A stretch of DNA of 17,093 bases from Clostridia bacterium (GCA_009930125.1 RZYZ01000017.1:1-17093); one strand, 5' to 3'; positions 1 to 8,508 are shown, numbered from the stretch's first letter. Numbers and translations are program-made. Notes: a model not told the origin generated them from the sequence alone.

Positions 1-355
1 TCTCAATTTCGCCAATGGTGATATGGTGGGTCATACCGGAATCATGAAAGCCGTTGTGGAAGCCCTTGAAGACATCGACATGTATATGAAGAGAGTCATC
101 GACAAGGTCCTTGAAAAAGATGGTACGGTCTTTGTCACCGCAGATCACGGGAACGCAGAGCAGCTCATCAATTATGAGACTGGTGGTCCCATGACTGCAC
201 ATACCACAAATCCGGTACCGCTGATCTATGTGACGAATAACCCTGAAAAGAAGTTCATAGGCGGTGGAAGACTTGCGGATCTGGCACCAACCATGCTGGA
301 AGAAATGGGTCTTGAAATCCCGAAGGAAATGACCGGACACTCCCTGCTTAAGTAA
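1..355 (+). CDS. gpmI: 2,3-bisphosphoglycerate-independent phosphoglycerate mutase, C-terminal part (5' end outside window)
   Basis: This enzyme interconverts 3- and 2-phosphoglycerate in glycolysis, in the cytoplasm, using two Mn2+ ions. Reading from base 2 the peptide begins LNFANGDMVGHTG. This is the family signature whose Asp and His (codons at 20 and 32) are Mn ligands. TADHGNAEQL follows with the Asp-His pair of the second metal site, and then AHTTNPVP with a further metal-binding His. The reading frame is open to the left edge, so the first in-frame ATG (base 23) is internal to the gene and not its start. Only about the last 117 codons of a usually ~510-residue protein are present. The stop lies 44 bases before eno with no terminator between them, so the two genes are very likely co-transcribed as the end of a glycolytic operon. 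Confidence 0.97.
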   Translation, partial: LNFANGDMVGHTGIMKAVVEALEDIDMYMKRVIDKVLEKDGTVFVTADHGNAEQLINYETGGPMTAHTTNPVPLIYVTNNPEKKFIGGGRLADLAPTMLEEMGLEIPKEMTGHSLLK

Positions 356-399
356 TCACAAAATAAAAATATACAGATATTCCAAGGAGGAATTCATTC

Positions 400-1695
400 A
401 TGAAAAATTACGTAGAAATCATTGACGTTGTCGCAAGACAGATTCTGGACTCCAGAGCTTTCCCAACCGTTGAGGTGGAAGTATACCTTGAAGACGGTAC
501 CGTGGGAAGAGCTGCTGTACCTTCAGGTGCTTCAACTGGAATGTTCGAAGCCGTTGAACTGAGAGATGGAGACAAGGAAGTCTTCGGCGGAAAGGGTGTT
601 CTGAAGGCTGTAGAGCATGTGAACAATGAAATCGCTGCAGAAATCATAGGACTGAACGTATTCGACCAGATCCTCATCGACAAACTGATGATCGAGCTGG
701 ATGGAACAAAGAACAAGGGTAACCTTGGTGCCAACGCGATCCTAGGTGTATCTCTGGCAGTGGCCAAGGCAGCAGCGGGTTCAGCTGGACTTCCACTCTA
801 CCAGTATATCGGTGGCGTGAATGCGAAGACACTTCCAGCACCTATGATGAACATCATCAATGGTGGATCCCATGCAGACAACAATGTGGACCTTCAGGAA
901 TTCATGGTTATGGCACTGGGTGCTGAAACATTCTCACAGGCCATTCAGATGTGTTCTGAAACCTATCATGCTCTGAAGGGCATCTTAAAGAGCAAGGGAC
1001 TGGCTACAGGCGTAGGCGATGAAGGTGGATTTGCTCCAAACCTGAATTCCAACGAAGAAGCGATCCAGATCATCATCGAAGCCATTGAGAAGGCCGGATT
1101 CACACCTGGTAAGGATATGTTCATCGCTCTTGACCCAGCTTCATCCGAATTCTTTGAAGACGGAATGTACAACCTGGCAGGAGAAGGCAGAAAGCTTACA
1201 CCAGCAGAAATGGTGGACTACTATGCAGAACTGGTTGAAAAGTACCCAATCATTTCCATCGAAGATGGTATGGCTGAGGAAGACTGGGATGGCTGGAAGC
1301 TTATGACTGAAAAGCTTGGTGGCAAGATTCAGCTGGTTGGTGACGATCTGTTCGTTACAAACGTGGAAAGACTGAAGAGAGGTATTGATCTTGGTGTGGC
1401 AAACTCCATTCTGATCAAGCTGAACCAGATCGGTTCCCTTACAGAAACTCTGGATGCCATCGAAATGGCGAACAGAGCAGGATACACTGCGGTTATTTCA
1501 CACAGATCCGGTGAAACAGAGGATGCTACCATTGCAGACCTGGCTGTAGCACTGAATGCTGGTCAGATCAAGACTGGAGCACCTGCAAGAAGTGAAAGAG
1601 TTGCCAAGTACAACCAGCTTCTAAGAATCGAAGAAGAACTGGATGAAGTGGCTCAGTACAGAGGATTAAACGGATTCTTCAACCTGAAGAAATAG
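400..1695 (+). CDS. eno: Enolase (phosphopyruvate hydratase)
   Basis: Enolase dehydrates 2-phosphoglycerate to phosphoenolpyruvate in the cytoplasm and also serves in RNA degradosome complexes in some bacteria. The 431-residue length is normal for the family. Visible signatures are AAVPSGASTG (about 38-47, substrate loop), GGSHADNN (155-162), VGDEGGFAPN with the catalytic Glu208, and the Mg2+ ligands Asp245 (ALDPASSE), Glu288 (SIEDGM) and Asp315 (VGDDLF). The catalytic base is Lys340 (ILIKLNQIGS), and the C-terminal block IKTGAPARSERVAKYNQLLR is present. The start is set by an AAGGAGG ribosome site at 384-390, nine bases before the ATG. The gene follows gpmI closely and is followed by a strong terminator, so it ends the glycolytic operon. 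No damage is seen. Confidence 0.99.
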   Translation: MKNYVEIIDVVARQILDSRAFPTVEVEVYLEDGTVGRAAVPSGASTGMFEAVELRDGDKEVFGGKGVLKAVEHVNNEIAAEIIGLNVFDQILIDKLMIELDGTKNKGNLGANAILGVSLAVAKAAAGSAGLPLYQYIGGVNAKTLPAPMMNIINGGSHADNNVDLQEFMVMALGAETFSQAIQMCSETYHALKGILKSKGLATGVGDEGGFAPNLNSNEEAIQIIIEAIEKAGFTPGKDMFIALDPASSEFFEDGMYNLAGEGRKLTPAEMVDYYAELVEKYPIISIEDGMAEEDWDGWKLMTEKLGGKIQLVGDDLFVTNVERLKRGIDLGVANSILIKLNQIGSLTETLDAIEMANRAGYTAVISHRSGETEDATIADLAVALNAGQIKTGAPARSERVAKYNQLLRIEEELDEVAQYRGLNGFFNLKK

Positions 1696-1731
1696 GAAAT
1701 CCCTGAGTGTAAGATAAAGAAACACAGGACG

Positions 1732-1763
1732 GACACCTCCATTAAGTGGAGGTGTCTTCTTTA
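1732..1763 (+). terminator. Rho-independent terminator after eno
   Basis: A perfect 9-bp stem GACACCTCC / GGAGGTGTC (1732-1740 and 1748-1756) with a 7-base loop is followed by TTCTTT. It lies 36 bases after the eno stop and would end the gpmI-eno transcript. Confidence 0.9.
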
Positions 1764-1837
1764 TGAAAAGTATTTGGTCCCATGGCGTTTATATGTTATG
1801 ATAGGAAAGAATAAAAAGGTCTAAGAGGACGTACTTA

Positions 1838-1866
1838 TTGTAGTGATAGGATAAGTATGATAAAAT
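1838..1866 (+). promoter_or_regulatory. Probable sigma-A promoter for secG
   Basis: TTGTAG (1838-1843) and TAAAAT (1861-1866) are separated by 17 bases and stand 28 bases before the secG start codon. A second candidate lies upstream: the extended -10 TGTTATGAT (1794-1802) with a weak TTGGTC at 1774. Since eno ends in a terminator, secG needs its own promoter; which candidate is used is not decided by the sequence. Confidence 0.5.
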
Positions 1867-1894
1867 AAGTTGTTAGATAATCAGGAGGGATAGT

Positions 1895-2125
1895 ATGGAA
1901 ACTGTTTTAATCGTAGTTGAATTTATACTGGCAATCATCATGATCGCATTGGTTCTGATGCAGCAGAGTAAATCCGATGGTCTGAAGGGACTGACCGGTG
2001 GAAGCTCACAGGAATCTTTCTTTGCAAAGAATCGTGGAAGAACCGGAGAAGCATTCCTTAAAAAGCTGACTGTTATTGTTGCAATACTGTTTGCAATCAA
2101 TACCATCGCAATGAATCTGATTTAA
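1895..2125 (+). CDS. secG: Protein translocase subunit SecG
   Basis: SecG is the small auxiliary subunit of the SecYEG membrane channel and assists SecA-driven protein export. The 76-residue protein has the family layout. A first transmembrane helix (about 4-23) is followed by the conserved cytoplasmic loop LMQQSKSDGLKGLTGG, in which Gln and Gly residues are typical, and then by a second transmembrane helix (about 56-75). The ribosome site AGGAGG (1883-1888) sits six bases before the ATG. It has its own upstream promoter candidates and an immediate downstream terminator, so it is probably transcribed alone. The eno-secG-hydrolase-rnr order resembles the conserved Bacillota neighbourhood around secG and rnr. 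Confidence 0.97.
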   Translation: METVLIVVEFILAIIMIALVLMQQSKSDGLKGLTGGSSQESFFAKNRGRTGEAFLKKLTVIVAILFAINTIAMNLI

Positions 2126-2130
2126 ATTTT

Positions 2131-2160
2131 GCTGCCTAGTGATAGGCAGCATTTTGCTTT
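2131..2160 (+). terminator. Rho-independent terminator after secG
   Basis: The 8-bp stem GCTGCCTA / TAGGCAGC (2131-2138 and 2143-2150) closes a GTGA tetraloop and is followed by ATTTTGCTTTTTT. It starts six bases after the secG stop. Confidence 0.92.
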
Positions 2161-2190
2161 TTTACAGATGAATTCAGGGGGGAGAGGAGA

Positions 2191-3171
2191 ATGAAAAAAT
2201 CACTGCTTTTAATCGCTACGGCATTCCTTATGCTGACGGTATCCTGTGGCGAGAAGGAACAGACGGTTCATCTGGTGGATGACAGATATCAGGATGAGAA
2301 TGTTTCGGTACTCTTTGACGAAGGAGAACTCAAAGGCAGCCTTATGTGGCCGATGGAAGAAGGCAAGGGTAATCTTGTAATCATCGTACCCGGCTCAGGG
2401 CCAACGGACCGCAACGGAAACAATCCTCAGGCAGGAGAAAACAACAACCTTCTGATGATTGCGGAAGCGCTTTCTGAGGGTGGGTACTACAGTCTTCGTT
2501 ACGACAAAAGAGGAATCGGGGAGAGCAGGGATCTCATAAAGAAGGAAAGCGATATGGATTTTCATGACTCCATCAATGATGTGCTTTCCTGGGTAAACAA
2601 GTTCAAGGGGGATACCCGATTTGAGAAAATCATTCTTCTTGGTCATAGTGAAGGTGCGCTCATTGCAGCAGAGGCCTGCTCCATCTCCACAGACTGCGAT
2701 GCCCTGATTGCGGTTTCGGGTACGGCTCTGAAAGCCCATGAGCTTCTTCTTGCACAGCTGAAAGCCCAGTCTCAGGAAGCGTATGAAATGAGCGCGCCCA
2801 TAGTGGAAGAGCTTGTGAAAGGGAAAATGGTTCCGGAAGTTCCCGTGAGCCTTTTCAATCTCTTCAGGCCTAGTGTACAGCCGTACCTCATTTCCTGGTT
2901 CTCCTATGACCCGGTGAAGATTTTTTCAGGAATCAAGGATCCGGTACTGATTCTCCACGGAGACAGAGACATTCAGATTCCATATGAAGAGGGCCGGATT
3001 CTTCATGAGGCAGCACCAGGGTCAAGGCTTGAAATTATTGAGGGCATGAATCATGTCCTGAAGGATGCACCGGAAGATCTGGAAGGAAACATCGCTACCT
3101 ACAGCAATCCGGATCTGCCTTTGAGTGAAGAATTCATGAAGAAAGTCATTGAATTTATCGCTGGTTTATAA
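2191..3171 (+). CDS. Alpha/beta hydrolase, predicted lipoprotein
   Basis: This is a serine hydrolase of the alpha/beta fold, probably an esterase or acyl hydrolase tethered outside the cytoplasmic membrane; the substrate is unknown. The N-terminus is a lipoprotein signal: two lysines, a hydrophobic run, then a TVSC lipobox with Cys19 as the acylation site. Family blocks in order are the oxyanion-region motif VPGSGPTDRNGN (about 66-77), LRYDKRGIGES (102-112), the nucleophile elbow GHSEG with Ser153, HGDRDIQIP with the likely catalytic Asp260, and GMNH with His288. At 326 residues it is complete. A purine-rich GGGGGGAGAGGA precedes the ATG. It occupies the position where Bacillus has a carboxylesterase between secG and rnr, but the lipobox and motifs suggest a different subfamily. 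No terminator separates it from hppA. Confidence 0.88.
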   Translation: MKKSLLLIATAFLMLTVSCGEKEQTVHLVDDRYQDENVSVLFDEGELKGSLMWPMEEGKGNLVIIVPGSGPTDRNGNNPQAGENNNLLMIAEALSEGGYYSLRYDKRGIGESRDLIKKESDMDFHDSINDVLSWVNKFKGDTRFEKIILLGHSEGALIAAEACSISTDCDALIAVSGTALKAHELLLAQLKAQSQEAYEMSAPIVEELVKGKMVPEVPVSLFNLFRPSVQPYLISWFSYDPVKIFSGIKDPVLILHGDRDIQIPYEEGRILHEAAPGSRLEIIEGMNHVLKDAPEDLEGNIATYSNPDLPLSEEFMKKVIEFIAGL

Positions 3172-3236
3172 TACCATTTAGACATGAAAGAATATTCATA
3201 CAATTAAAAGGTTTTGTGAAACGCAGGGGGGTTTTT

Positions 3237-5255
3237 ATGGAAACAGTTTTTTTTGTTACGGGATTCATTGGGGTTATTGCTGTCGGTATCGCATTTCTTC
3301 TTGCAAAGAAAATAGCAGGCTATGACGGCGGAAATGAACGTATGCGTGAGATTTCGGAGTATATTCATAAGGGAGCCCTGGCTTTCCTTAAGAGCGAGTA
3401 CAAGTATCTTAGTGTGTTCATCTCCGCTGTCTTTTTCATTCTCATTTTCGCCATCAGCCTTAAAACAGCCATGGCCTTTGTTCTGGGAGCTGTTTTCTCT
3501 ATTCTTGCCGGTTTTTTCGGTATGACCGTAGCCACAAAAGCCAATGTGAGAACAGCGGAAGCGGCCAGACATTCTCAGAGCAGAGCCCTGAAAATCGCTT
3601 TTTCGGGCGGTGCAGTCATGGGCCTCAGCGTCGTGGGTCTTGGGGTCATCGGCATCGGATTTCTTCTGAGTATATTTTCAGATGATACGTCCAGTCTCAC
3701 AGGGTTCGCATTAGGTGCTTCTTCCATTGCGCTCTTTGCCCGTGTGGGTGGAGGAATCTTCACCAAAGCTGCGGATGTGGGCGCGGATCTGGTGGGCAAG
3801 GTGGAAGCGCATATTCCGGAAGATGATCCCAGAAACCCTGCGGTCATTGCGGATAACGTGGGCGACAATGTGGGAGATGTGGCTGGTATGGGGGCGGATC
3901 TCTTTGAATCCTATGTAGGGTCCATCATCTCTTCGGTCACCTTAGGCTACATTGTCCTGGATAAGTTTGGTGCGGTTTTTCCGCTGCTTCTCACTTCCAT
4001 AGGAATCATAGCCTCCATAGCTGGAATCTACATCGCTGCAAACGGTAGAGGAAACAACCCTCAGAAATCACTCAATATGGGTACTTATACAGCCGGTATC
4101 ATTGTAATCATCGGTACACTTGTTTTAAGTTATCTTGTACTGGACTCCATCAGCGCTTTCTTTGCTGTAACTGTAGGGCTTCTGGTGGGGATTCTCATTG
4201 GTAGAATCACAGAGGTATACACCTCTGCGGATTTCAGAAGCGTCAAGAACATTGCACTGGAATCCGTGAGCGGTTCAGCCACCAATATCATTTCTGGACT
4301 GGGTGTGGGCATGTTCTCCACCATGATTCCCACACTGCTTATTGTGACGGGTGTGCTGGTGTCCTACTTTGTCATGGGTGGCCTGGAAGAGCCCACCATG
4401 GGTCTTTACGGAATTTCCCTGGCTGCGGTGGGCATGCTCTCCACCACCGGTATCACAGTGGCTGTGGATGCATATGGTCCCATAGCGGATAATGCAGGTG
4501 GGATCGCGCAGATGGCAGACCTGCCACCGGAAGTCCGAGAAATCACGGACAGGCTGGATTCTGTAGGAAATACCACAGCTGCCATCGGTAAAGGATTTGC
4601 CATCGGTTCAGCAGCCCTGACGGCGCTTTCGCTCTTCGCCTCCTATGCAGAGAGCGTGGAGCTGACCAGCATCAATCTGCTCAATCCCTTAAGCCTTGTC
4701 GGGCTTCTCATAGGGGGAATGCTGCCCTTCCTCTTTGCTGCCCTGACCATGAATTCCGTAGGAAAAGCGGCCAACGAGATGGTCACGGAGGTCAGGCGCC
4801 AGTTCAGAGAGATCGAAGGCATCATGGAAGGCACGGGGAAACCTGATTATGACAGGTGCGTAGCCATCTCCACAAAGGCTGCCCTGCGGGAGATGATTCT
4901 TCCAGGGGTCCTGGCCGTTGTGATTCCCGTCGTGGTGGGACTGCTTTTCGGGCCTGAAACCCTGGGTGGACTCATCGCTGGCGCAGTGGTCACCGGTGTG
5001 CTTCTGGCCATCATGATGTCCAATGCAGGCGGCGCCTGGGACAATGCCAAGAAATACATTGAGTCCGGTGAGCATGGAGGAAAAGGCAGTGATGCTCATA
5101 CAGCGGGCGTTGTAGGGGATACGGTTGGAGATCCCTTCAAGGATACCTCAGGTCCTTCCATGAACATACTCATCAAGCTCATGTCCATCGTATCTCTGGT
5201 CTTTGCACCGGTGATTCTGGAATATGGCGGGATCATCATTAAACTGTTCAATTAA
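3237..5255 (+). CDS. hppA: Membrane-bound ion-translocating pyrophosphatase, K+-dependent type
   Basis: This integral membrane enzyme hydrolyses pyrophosphate and pumps H+ or Na+ across the membrane, saving energy in anaerobes. The 672-residue protein has many hydrophobic helices. It carries the PPi-binding signatures DVGADLVGKVE (Asp180 to about Glu190), NVGDNVGDVAGMGADLFE and, near the C-terminus, VGDTVGDPFKDTSGPSMNI. In the segment GNTTAAIGKG, Ala448 and Gly451 occupy the two positions that in K+-independent enzymes are Lys and Thr, so it should belong to the K+-dependent class. Whether it pumps Na+ or H+ cannot be decided by eye. The start is the ATG at 3237, five bases after AGGGGGG (3225-3231). 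An in-frame GTG at 3216 lacks a ribosome site. It may be co-transcribed with the preceding hydrolase gene. Confidence 0.96.
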   Translation: METVFFVTGFIGVIAVGIAFLLAKKIAGYDGGNERMREISEYIHKGALAFLKSEYKYLSVFISAVFFILIFAISLKTAMAFVLGAVFSILAGFFGMTVATKANVRTAEAARHSQSRALKIAFSGGAVMGLSVVGLGVIGIGFLLSIFSDDTSSLTGFALGASSIALFARVGGGIFTKAADVGADLVGKVEAHIPEDDPRNPAVIADNVGDNVGDVAGMGADLFESYVGSIISSVTLGYIVLDKFGAVFPLLLTSIGIIASIAGIYIAANGRGNNPQKSLNMGTYTAGIIVIIGTLVLSYLVLDSISAFFAVTVGLLVGILIGRITEVYTSADFRSVKNIALESVSGSATNIISGLGVGMFSTMIPTLLIVTGVLVSYFVMGGLEEPTMGLYGISLAAVGMLSTTGITVAVDAYGPIADNAGGIAQMADLPPEVREITDRLDSVGNTTAAIGKGFAIGSAALTALSLFASYAESVELTSINLLNPLSLVGLLIGGMLPFLFAALTMNSVGKAANEMVTEVRRQFREIEGIMEGTGKPDYDRCVAISTKAALREMILPGVLAVVIPVVVGLLFGPETLGGLIAGAVVTGVLLAIMMSNAGGAWDNAKKYIESGEHGGKGSDAHTAGVVGDTVGDPFKDTSGPSMNILIKLMSIVSLVFAPVILEYGGIIIKLFN

Positions 5256-5264
5256 GGAAAGTTG

Positions 5265-5295
5265 ACAGGGAGCCCCTATATCATGGGCTCCCTGT
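5265..5295 (+). terminator. Hairpin after hppA, possible terminator without a clear U-tract
   Basis: A perfect 11-bp stem ACAGGGAGCCC / GGGCTCCCTGT (5265-5275 and 5285-5295) with a 9-base loop lies 10 bases after the hppA stop. The bases after it (TCCGGTACATTGG) are not T-rich, so it may protect the 3' end or terminate weakly. In the rest of the gap before rnr I see only a weak promoter candidate (TTAACA at 5356). Confidence 0.55.
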
Positions 5296-5434
5296 TCCGG
5301 TACATTGGAAAATTATTAAAAAGTATACAAGTTATTATCGAAATCTCAGGATAAGTTAACACTTTTTCTGTATACTGATAGTAGAAGTAAATCAAACAGG
5401 TTTATATTAAAGTGAATCTGACAGGGAGGTAAGT

Positions 5435-7570
5435 ATGTTAATAGAAAAGATCATGGAAATTCTGTCCGCACACAGCTATAAGCCGATGAATACGGATGAG
5501 CTGGCTAATGTGCTGGGACTGGAAAAAAATGAGAAGAAAGAACTGAGAAAAGTCATCGATGGCCTGATGAAAGACGGCCTGGTGATTAAAATCAAGAAAG
5601 AGAAGATCGTCCTTCCTGAAGAATACGGAGTATACACAGGAAGAATTGATGTGAATAAGAGAGGATTCGGTTTTGTGGCAAGAGGAGAAGGCAAGGAGGA
5701 TATCTTTGTCCCTGAGAACGCCATGAAGACCGCCATGCATGGTGACAAGGTTCAGGTGAAGGTGATGAGAGAAAATGCCGGATCAAGAAGAGCCGAAGGA
5801 GAAGTTCTTCAGATCATCGAAAGAAAGAACAATAAGATCATTGGTGTCTATGAGGAGTCCAAAGCCTTCGGCTTCGTGGTTCCCGAAGATACCAAGATGC
5901 ATCATGATGTGTTCATCAACAAGAAGAACAGAAACTATGCGGAAAACGGCGACGTGGTCGTGGCGGAAATCACGAAATGGCCGGAAAAAGGAAGAAATCC
6001 GGAAGGACTTATTACAGAAATCCTCGGCAAGAAAGGGGATAAGGGGGTAGACATTCTTACAGTGGTCAAGAAATACAATCTGCCTGAAGAATTTTCACCT
6101 GAGGTCATCGGATACACAGATCGTATTCCGGAAGAAGTGCCAGAGAAGGAGATTGAAAGAAGAAGAGATCTGAGACAGGAGATGATCATGACCATCGACG
6201 GAGCCGATGCCAAGGATCTGGATGATGCGGTTTCCGTATTTAGACTGGAGAATGGCAACTTCAAGCTGAGCGTCCACATCGCTGATGTGACGCATTTCGT
6301 GAAGGAAGGCAGTCCCATCGACAAGGAAGCGTTTAAAAGAGCCACATCGGTATATCTGCTGGATCTGGTCATTCCGATGCTGCCCAAGAAGCTGTCCAAT
6401 AATCTTTGCTCTCTGAATCCATTTGAACCGAAGCTTACACTAAGCTGCGACATGGTCATTGATCCTCAGGGTAAAGTGGTGGAATATGACATCTATGAAT
6501 CCATCATCGAGTCCAAACTGAGAGCAACCTATGCGGATGTGACAAGAGTGCTGAACGGGGAGATGGATGAGACACTTGAGAAATATAAAGAATTTGTTCC
6601 TATGATCAAGGACATGGAAGAGCTTCAGCATATTCTGGAGAAGAAGAGAGAAAGAAGAGGAGCCATCGAGTTTGATTTCCCGGAGAGTAAGATCACCCTG
6701 GATAAACTTGGCAAGCCTGTGGATGTTTCTCTGTATCCAAGAGAAATCTCCAACAAGATGATTGAAGAGTTCATGCTGGCCTGCAATGAGACAGTGGCGG
6801 AGCATATGTTCTGGGCTCATGTACCGTTCATCTACAGAATCCACGAAGAACCGGATGAGGAAAAGCTGAAAGCATTCACGGAGTTCTCCTTTAATCTGGG
6901 GTATCCTGTGAAACTTTATGCTGGTGTTCAGCCCAAAATGCTTCAGGAAATCCTGGAGAAGGTGAAAGGCCAGCCGGCAGAACCGGTCTTATCGAAACTT
7001 CTTTTAAGAAGTATGATGCAGGCCAGATATGCACCGGAAAACATCGGACATTTCGGCCTTGCCGCCACCTATTATTCTCACTTCACATCACCCATCAGAA
7101 GATATCCCGATCTTCAGATCCATCGCATCATCAAGGAATTCCTGAATGGTGAGCTGGATGAGAAGAGAGCGAAAAAGCTGATTCCCATTGTAGCAGAAGC
7201 TTCGAAACAGGCATCTGAAATGGAGAGAGTGGCTGTGGAGGCGGAAAGAGAACTGGATGCACTGAAGAAGGCGGAGTTCATGAAGAACCACGTGGGAGAG
7301 ACTTTCGAAGGAATCATTTCCTCCGTGACCAACTTCGGTTTATTCGTGGAACTGCCCAATACCATAGAAGGTCTAATCCACATCACATCCCTCTATGATG
7401 ATTATTATGTCTATGATGATCGTTACATGACGCTCATCGGAGAACGTTCTGGAAAGAAATTCAGTCTAGGCGAGAAAATCGAAGTCCTTGTGTCCAACGT
7501 CAATATGGATTCCAGAGAAATTTTCTTTGAAGTCAGTGATGGAGAGGATTCGGAGAAGAAGAGTTCATAG
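5435..7570 (+). CDS. rnr: Ribonuclease R (3'-5' exoribonuclease)
   Basis: RNase R is a processive hydrolytic 3'-5' exoribonuclease that degrades structured RNA and works with tmRNA-SmpB on defective mRNAs. The 711-residue protein shows the full domain order. A helix-turn-helix-like N-terminus (about 1-60) is followed by two cold-shock OB domains (about 65-130 with GFGFV, and 133-200 with AFGFV). The RNB catalytic domain (about 245-570) starts with IDGADAKDLDDAV, giving the metal-binding Asp255, Asp261, Asp263 and Asp264, and ends with TSPIRRYPDLQIHR (551-564). An S1 RNA-binding domain (about 620-700, VTNFGLFVEL) follows. The C-terminus is short and acidic/lysine-rich. An AGGGAGG site at 5423-5429 sets the start. 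Gene order keeps it near ssrA, but smpB is not beside it. Confidence 0.98.
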   Translation: MLIEKIMEILSAHSYKPMNTDELANVLGLEKNEKKELRKVIDGLMKDGLVIKIKKEKIVLPEEYGVYTGRIDVNKRGFGFVARGEGKEDIFVPENAMKTAMHGDKVQVKVMRENAGSRRAEGEVLQIIERKNNKIIGVYEESKAFGFVVPEDTKMHHDVFINKKNRNYAENGDVVVAEITKWPEKGRNPEGLITEILGKKGDKGVDILTVVKKYNLPEEFSPEVIGYTDRIPEEVPEKEIERRRDLRQEMIMTIDGADAKDLDDAVSVFRLENGNFKLSVHIADVTHFVKEGSPIDKEAFKRATSVYLLDLVIPMLPKKLSNNLCSLNPFEPKLTLSCDMVIDPQGKVVEYDIYESIIESKLRATYADVTRVLNGEMDETLEKYKEFVPMIKDMEELQHILEKKRERRGAIEFDFPESKITLDKLGKPVDVSLYPREISNKMIEEFMLACNETVAEHMFWAHVPFIYRIHEEPDEEKLKAFTEFSFNLGYPVKLYAGVQPKMLQEILEKVKGQPAEPVLSKLLLRSMMQARYAPENIGHFGLAATYYSHFTSPIRRYPDLQIHRIIKEFLNGELDEKRAKKLIPIVAEASKQASEMERVAVEAERELDALKKAEFMKNHVGETFEGIISSVTNFGLFVELPNTIEGLIHITSLYDDYYVYDDRYMTLIGERSGKKFSLGEKIEVLVSNVNMDSREIFFEVSDGEDSEKKSS

Positions 7571-7589
7571 TTTAGAATGATGAAACAGA

Positions 7590-7630
7590 AAAAGTCCTTT
7601 CCGATCTTGCCTGATCGGAGAGGACTTTTC
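7590..7630 (+). terminator. Strong terminator after rnr
   Basis: A 17-bp stem (7590-7606 with 7613-7629, one G-U pair) closes the 6-base loop TTGCCT. The stem begins AAAAGTCC and ends GGACTTTT, so it has A- and T-rich flanks on both sides and may act on either strand. Confidence 0.88.
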
Positions 7631-7631
7631 G

Positions 7632-7662
7632 AATAAAAAAGAAGATGGCGAGTTCTTGCCAT
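7632..7662 (-). terminator. Terminator of the minus-strand SGNH hydrolase gene
   Basis: On the minus strand a 5-bp stem ATGGC / GCCAT (plus-strand 7658-7662 and 7645-7649) is followed by CTTCTTTTTTATT. It lies directly after the stop codon of the convergent gene, back to back with the rnr terminator. Confidence 0.7.
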
Positions 7663-7675
7663 TTTTCATTCTTCA

Positions 7676-8305
7676 TCATATGGTGTCATAATTGATGATA
7701 TAGTCTGTGGGGTTTTTGTGCACAAGGATGTAGTTGTACTTATACAGGAATTTATCTGTCATCTTTCTGTGCGCGAATTCGGTCAGATGGATTCCGTCGA
7801 TATAGTATTTTTCCGGGTTCGCCTCCATGTCTGAACCTATGAATGCACGATTGAAGTCTATGGTGTCAATATGTTCGTCTATGCAGTAGTCTTCAATGAG
7901 CCTTCTGAATCGCTTCAGTGTATTGGCTGAGGATTCGAAAGTCTCCTTCAGGGAAGGATCGTCCTTTATCGCCGTCTCTACATTTAAAAAAGGCGGAAGA
8001 AGTATGATGGGCGTAATACCATTGTTGATGCACTGCCTGATCATTTCCTGCACATTGTTGTAGATGTAGTTTGCTGTTCTTCCAGCCAATGCATCATTGG
8101 TGCCTGCCAGAATAAATACGGTTTTTGGTGAATGCATGATGACATCCTCATGAAATCTGTTGAGGATATCCGCGGTTGTGTCGCCGTTAACACCTTTGTT
8201 TTCAATATATTCACTGGATTCTTCACAGACCAGATCCAGCCAGCCTTTTCCATCTGGAAGACCGTATCCTGTTACCAGACTATCCCCGATGATTAAGAGT
8301 TTCAT
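7676..8305 (-). CDS. SGNH/GDSL-family hydrolase (esterase or lysophospholipase-like)
   Basis: A predicted cytoplasmic ester hydrolase with no signal peptide; the physiological substrate is unknown. The 209-residue protein shows all SGNH blocks. Block I is IIGDSLVTGYG with nucleophile Ser9, block II is KGVNGDTT with the oxyanion Gly, block III is AGTND with Asn70, and block V is DGIHLTEFAH with Asp170 and His173. The start is supported by AGGTGGTG a few bases upstream on the minus strand. A likely promoter lies at 8342-8369 on the minus strand. It converges on rnr and diverges from ssrA, sitting where Bacillota usually keep smpB, so it may have been inserted into or rearranged within a conserved locus. 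Confidence 0.9.
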   Translation of the reverse strand: MKLLIIGDSLVTGYGLPDGKGWLDLVCEESSEYIENKGVNGDTTADILNRFHEDVIMHSPKTVFILAGTNDALAGRTANYIYNNVQEMIRQCINNGITPIILLPPFLNVETAIKDDPSLKETFESSANTLKRFRRLIEDYCIDEHIDTIDFNRAFIGSDMEANPEKYYIDGIHLTEFAHRKMTDKFLYKYNYILVHKNPTDYIINYDTI

Positions 8306-8341
8306 TTTATCACCACCTGTTAAGGGTATTTTACTACTATA

Positions 8342-8369
8342 ATTCTACACCATTTCTTCTAAAAGTTAA
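8342..8369 (-). promoter_or_regulatory. Probable promoter of the SGNH hydrolase gene
   Basis: On the minus strand TTAACT (plus 8364-8369) and TAGAAT (plus 8342-8347) are 16 bases apart, 36 bases upstream of the start codon. Moderate match to the sigma-A consensus. Confidence 0.5.
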
Positions 8370-8462
8370 ATATTTATTAACACTTTATTTCGGATTTATT
8401 TCGGATTAAATGAGTAAATTTTTAGAAAATAAGACTTTTTAGATTCTGCATAGTATTTTTTA

Positions 8463-8490
8463 TTGATTTTTAAGAATTAGTGCGTATAAT
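8463..8490 (+). promoter_or_regulatory. Promoter of ssrA
   Basis: TTGATT (8463-8468) and a consensus TATAAT (8485-8490) are 16 bases apart. A transcript start near 8497 lies about 12 bases before the predicted mature tmRNA 5' end, leaving a short leader for processing. Confidence 0.8.
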
Positions 8491-8508
8491 AAGGATTGTA
8501 CAATACAT

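Noticed and set aside
5935..6459. Minus-strand open frame of 174 codons inside rnr
   Set aside because: It is Ser/Leu-rich shadow sequence opposite the RNB domain with no start signals.
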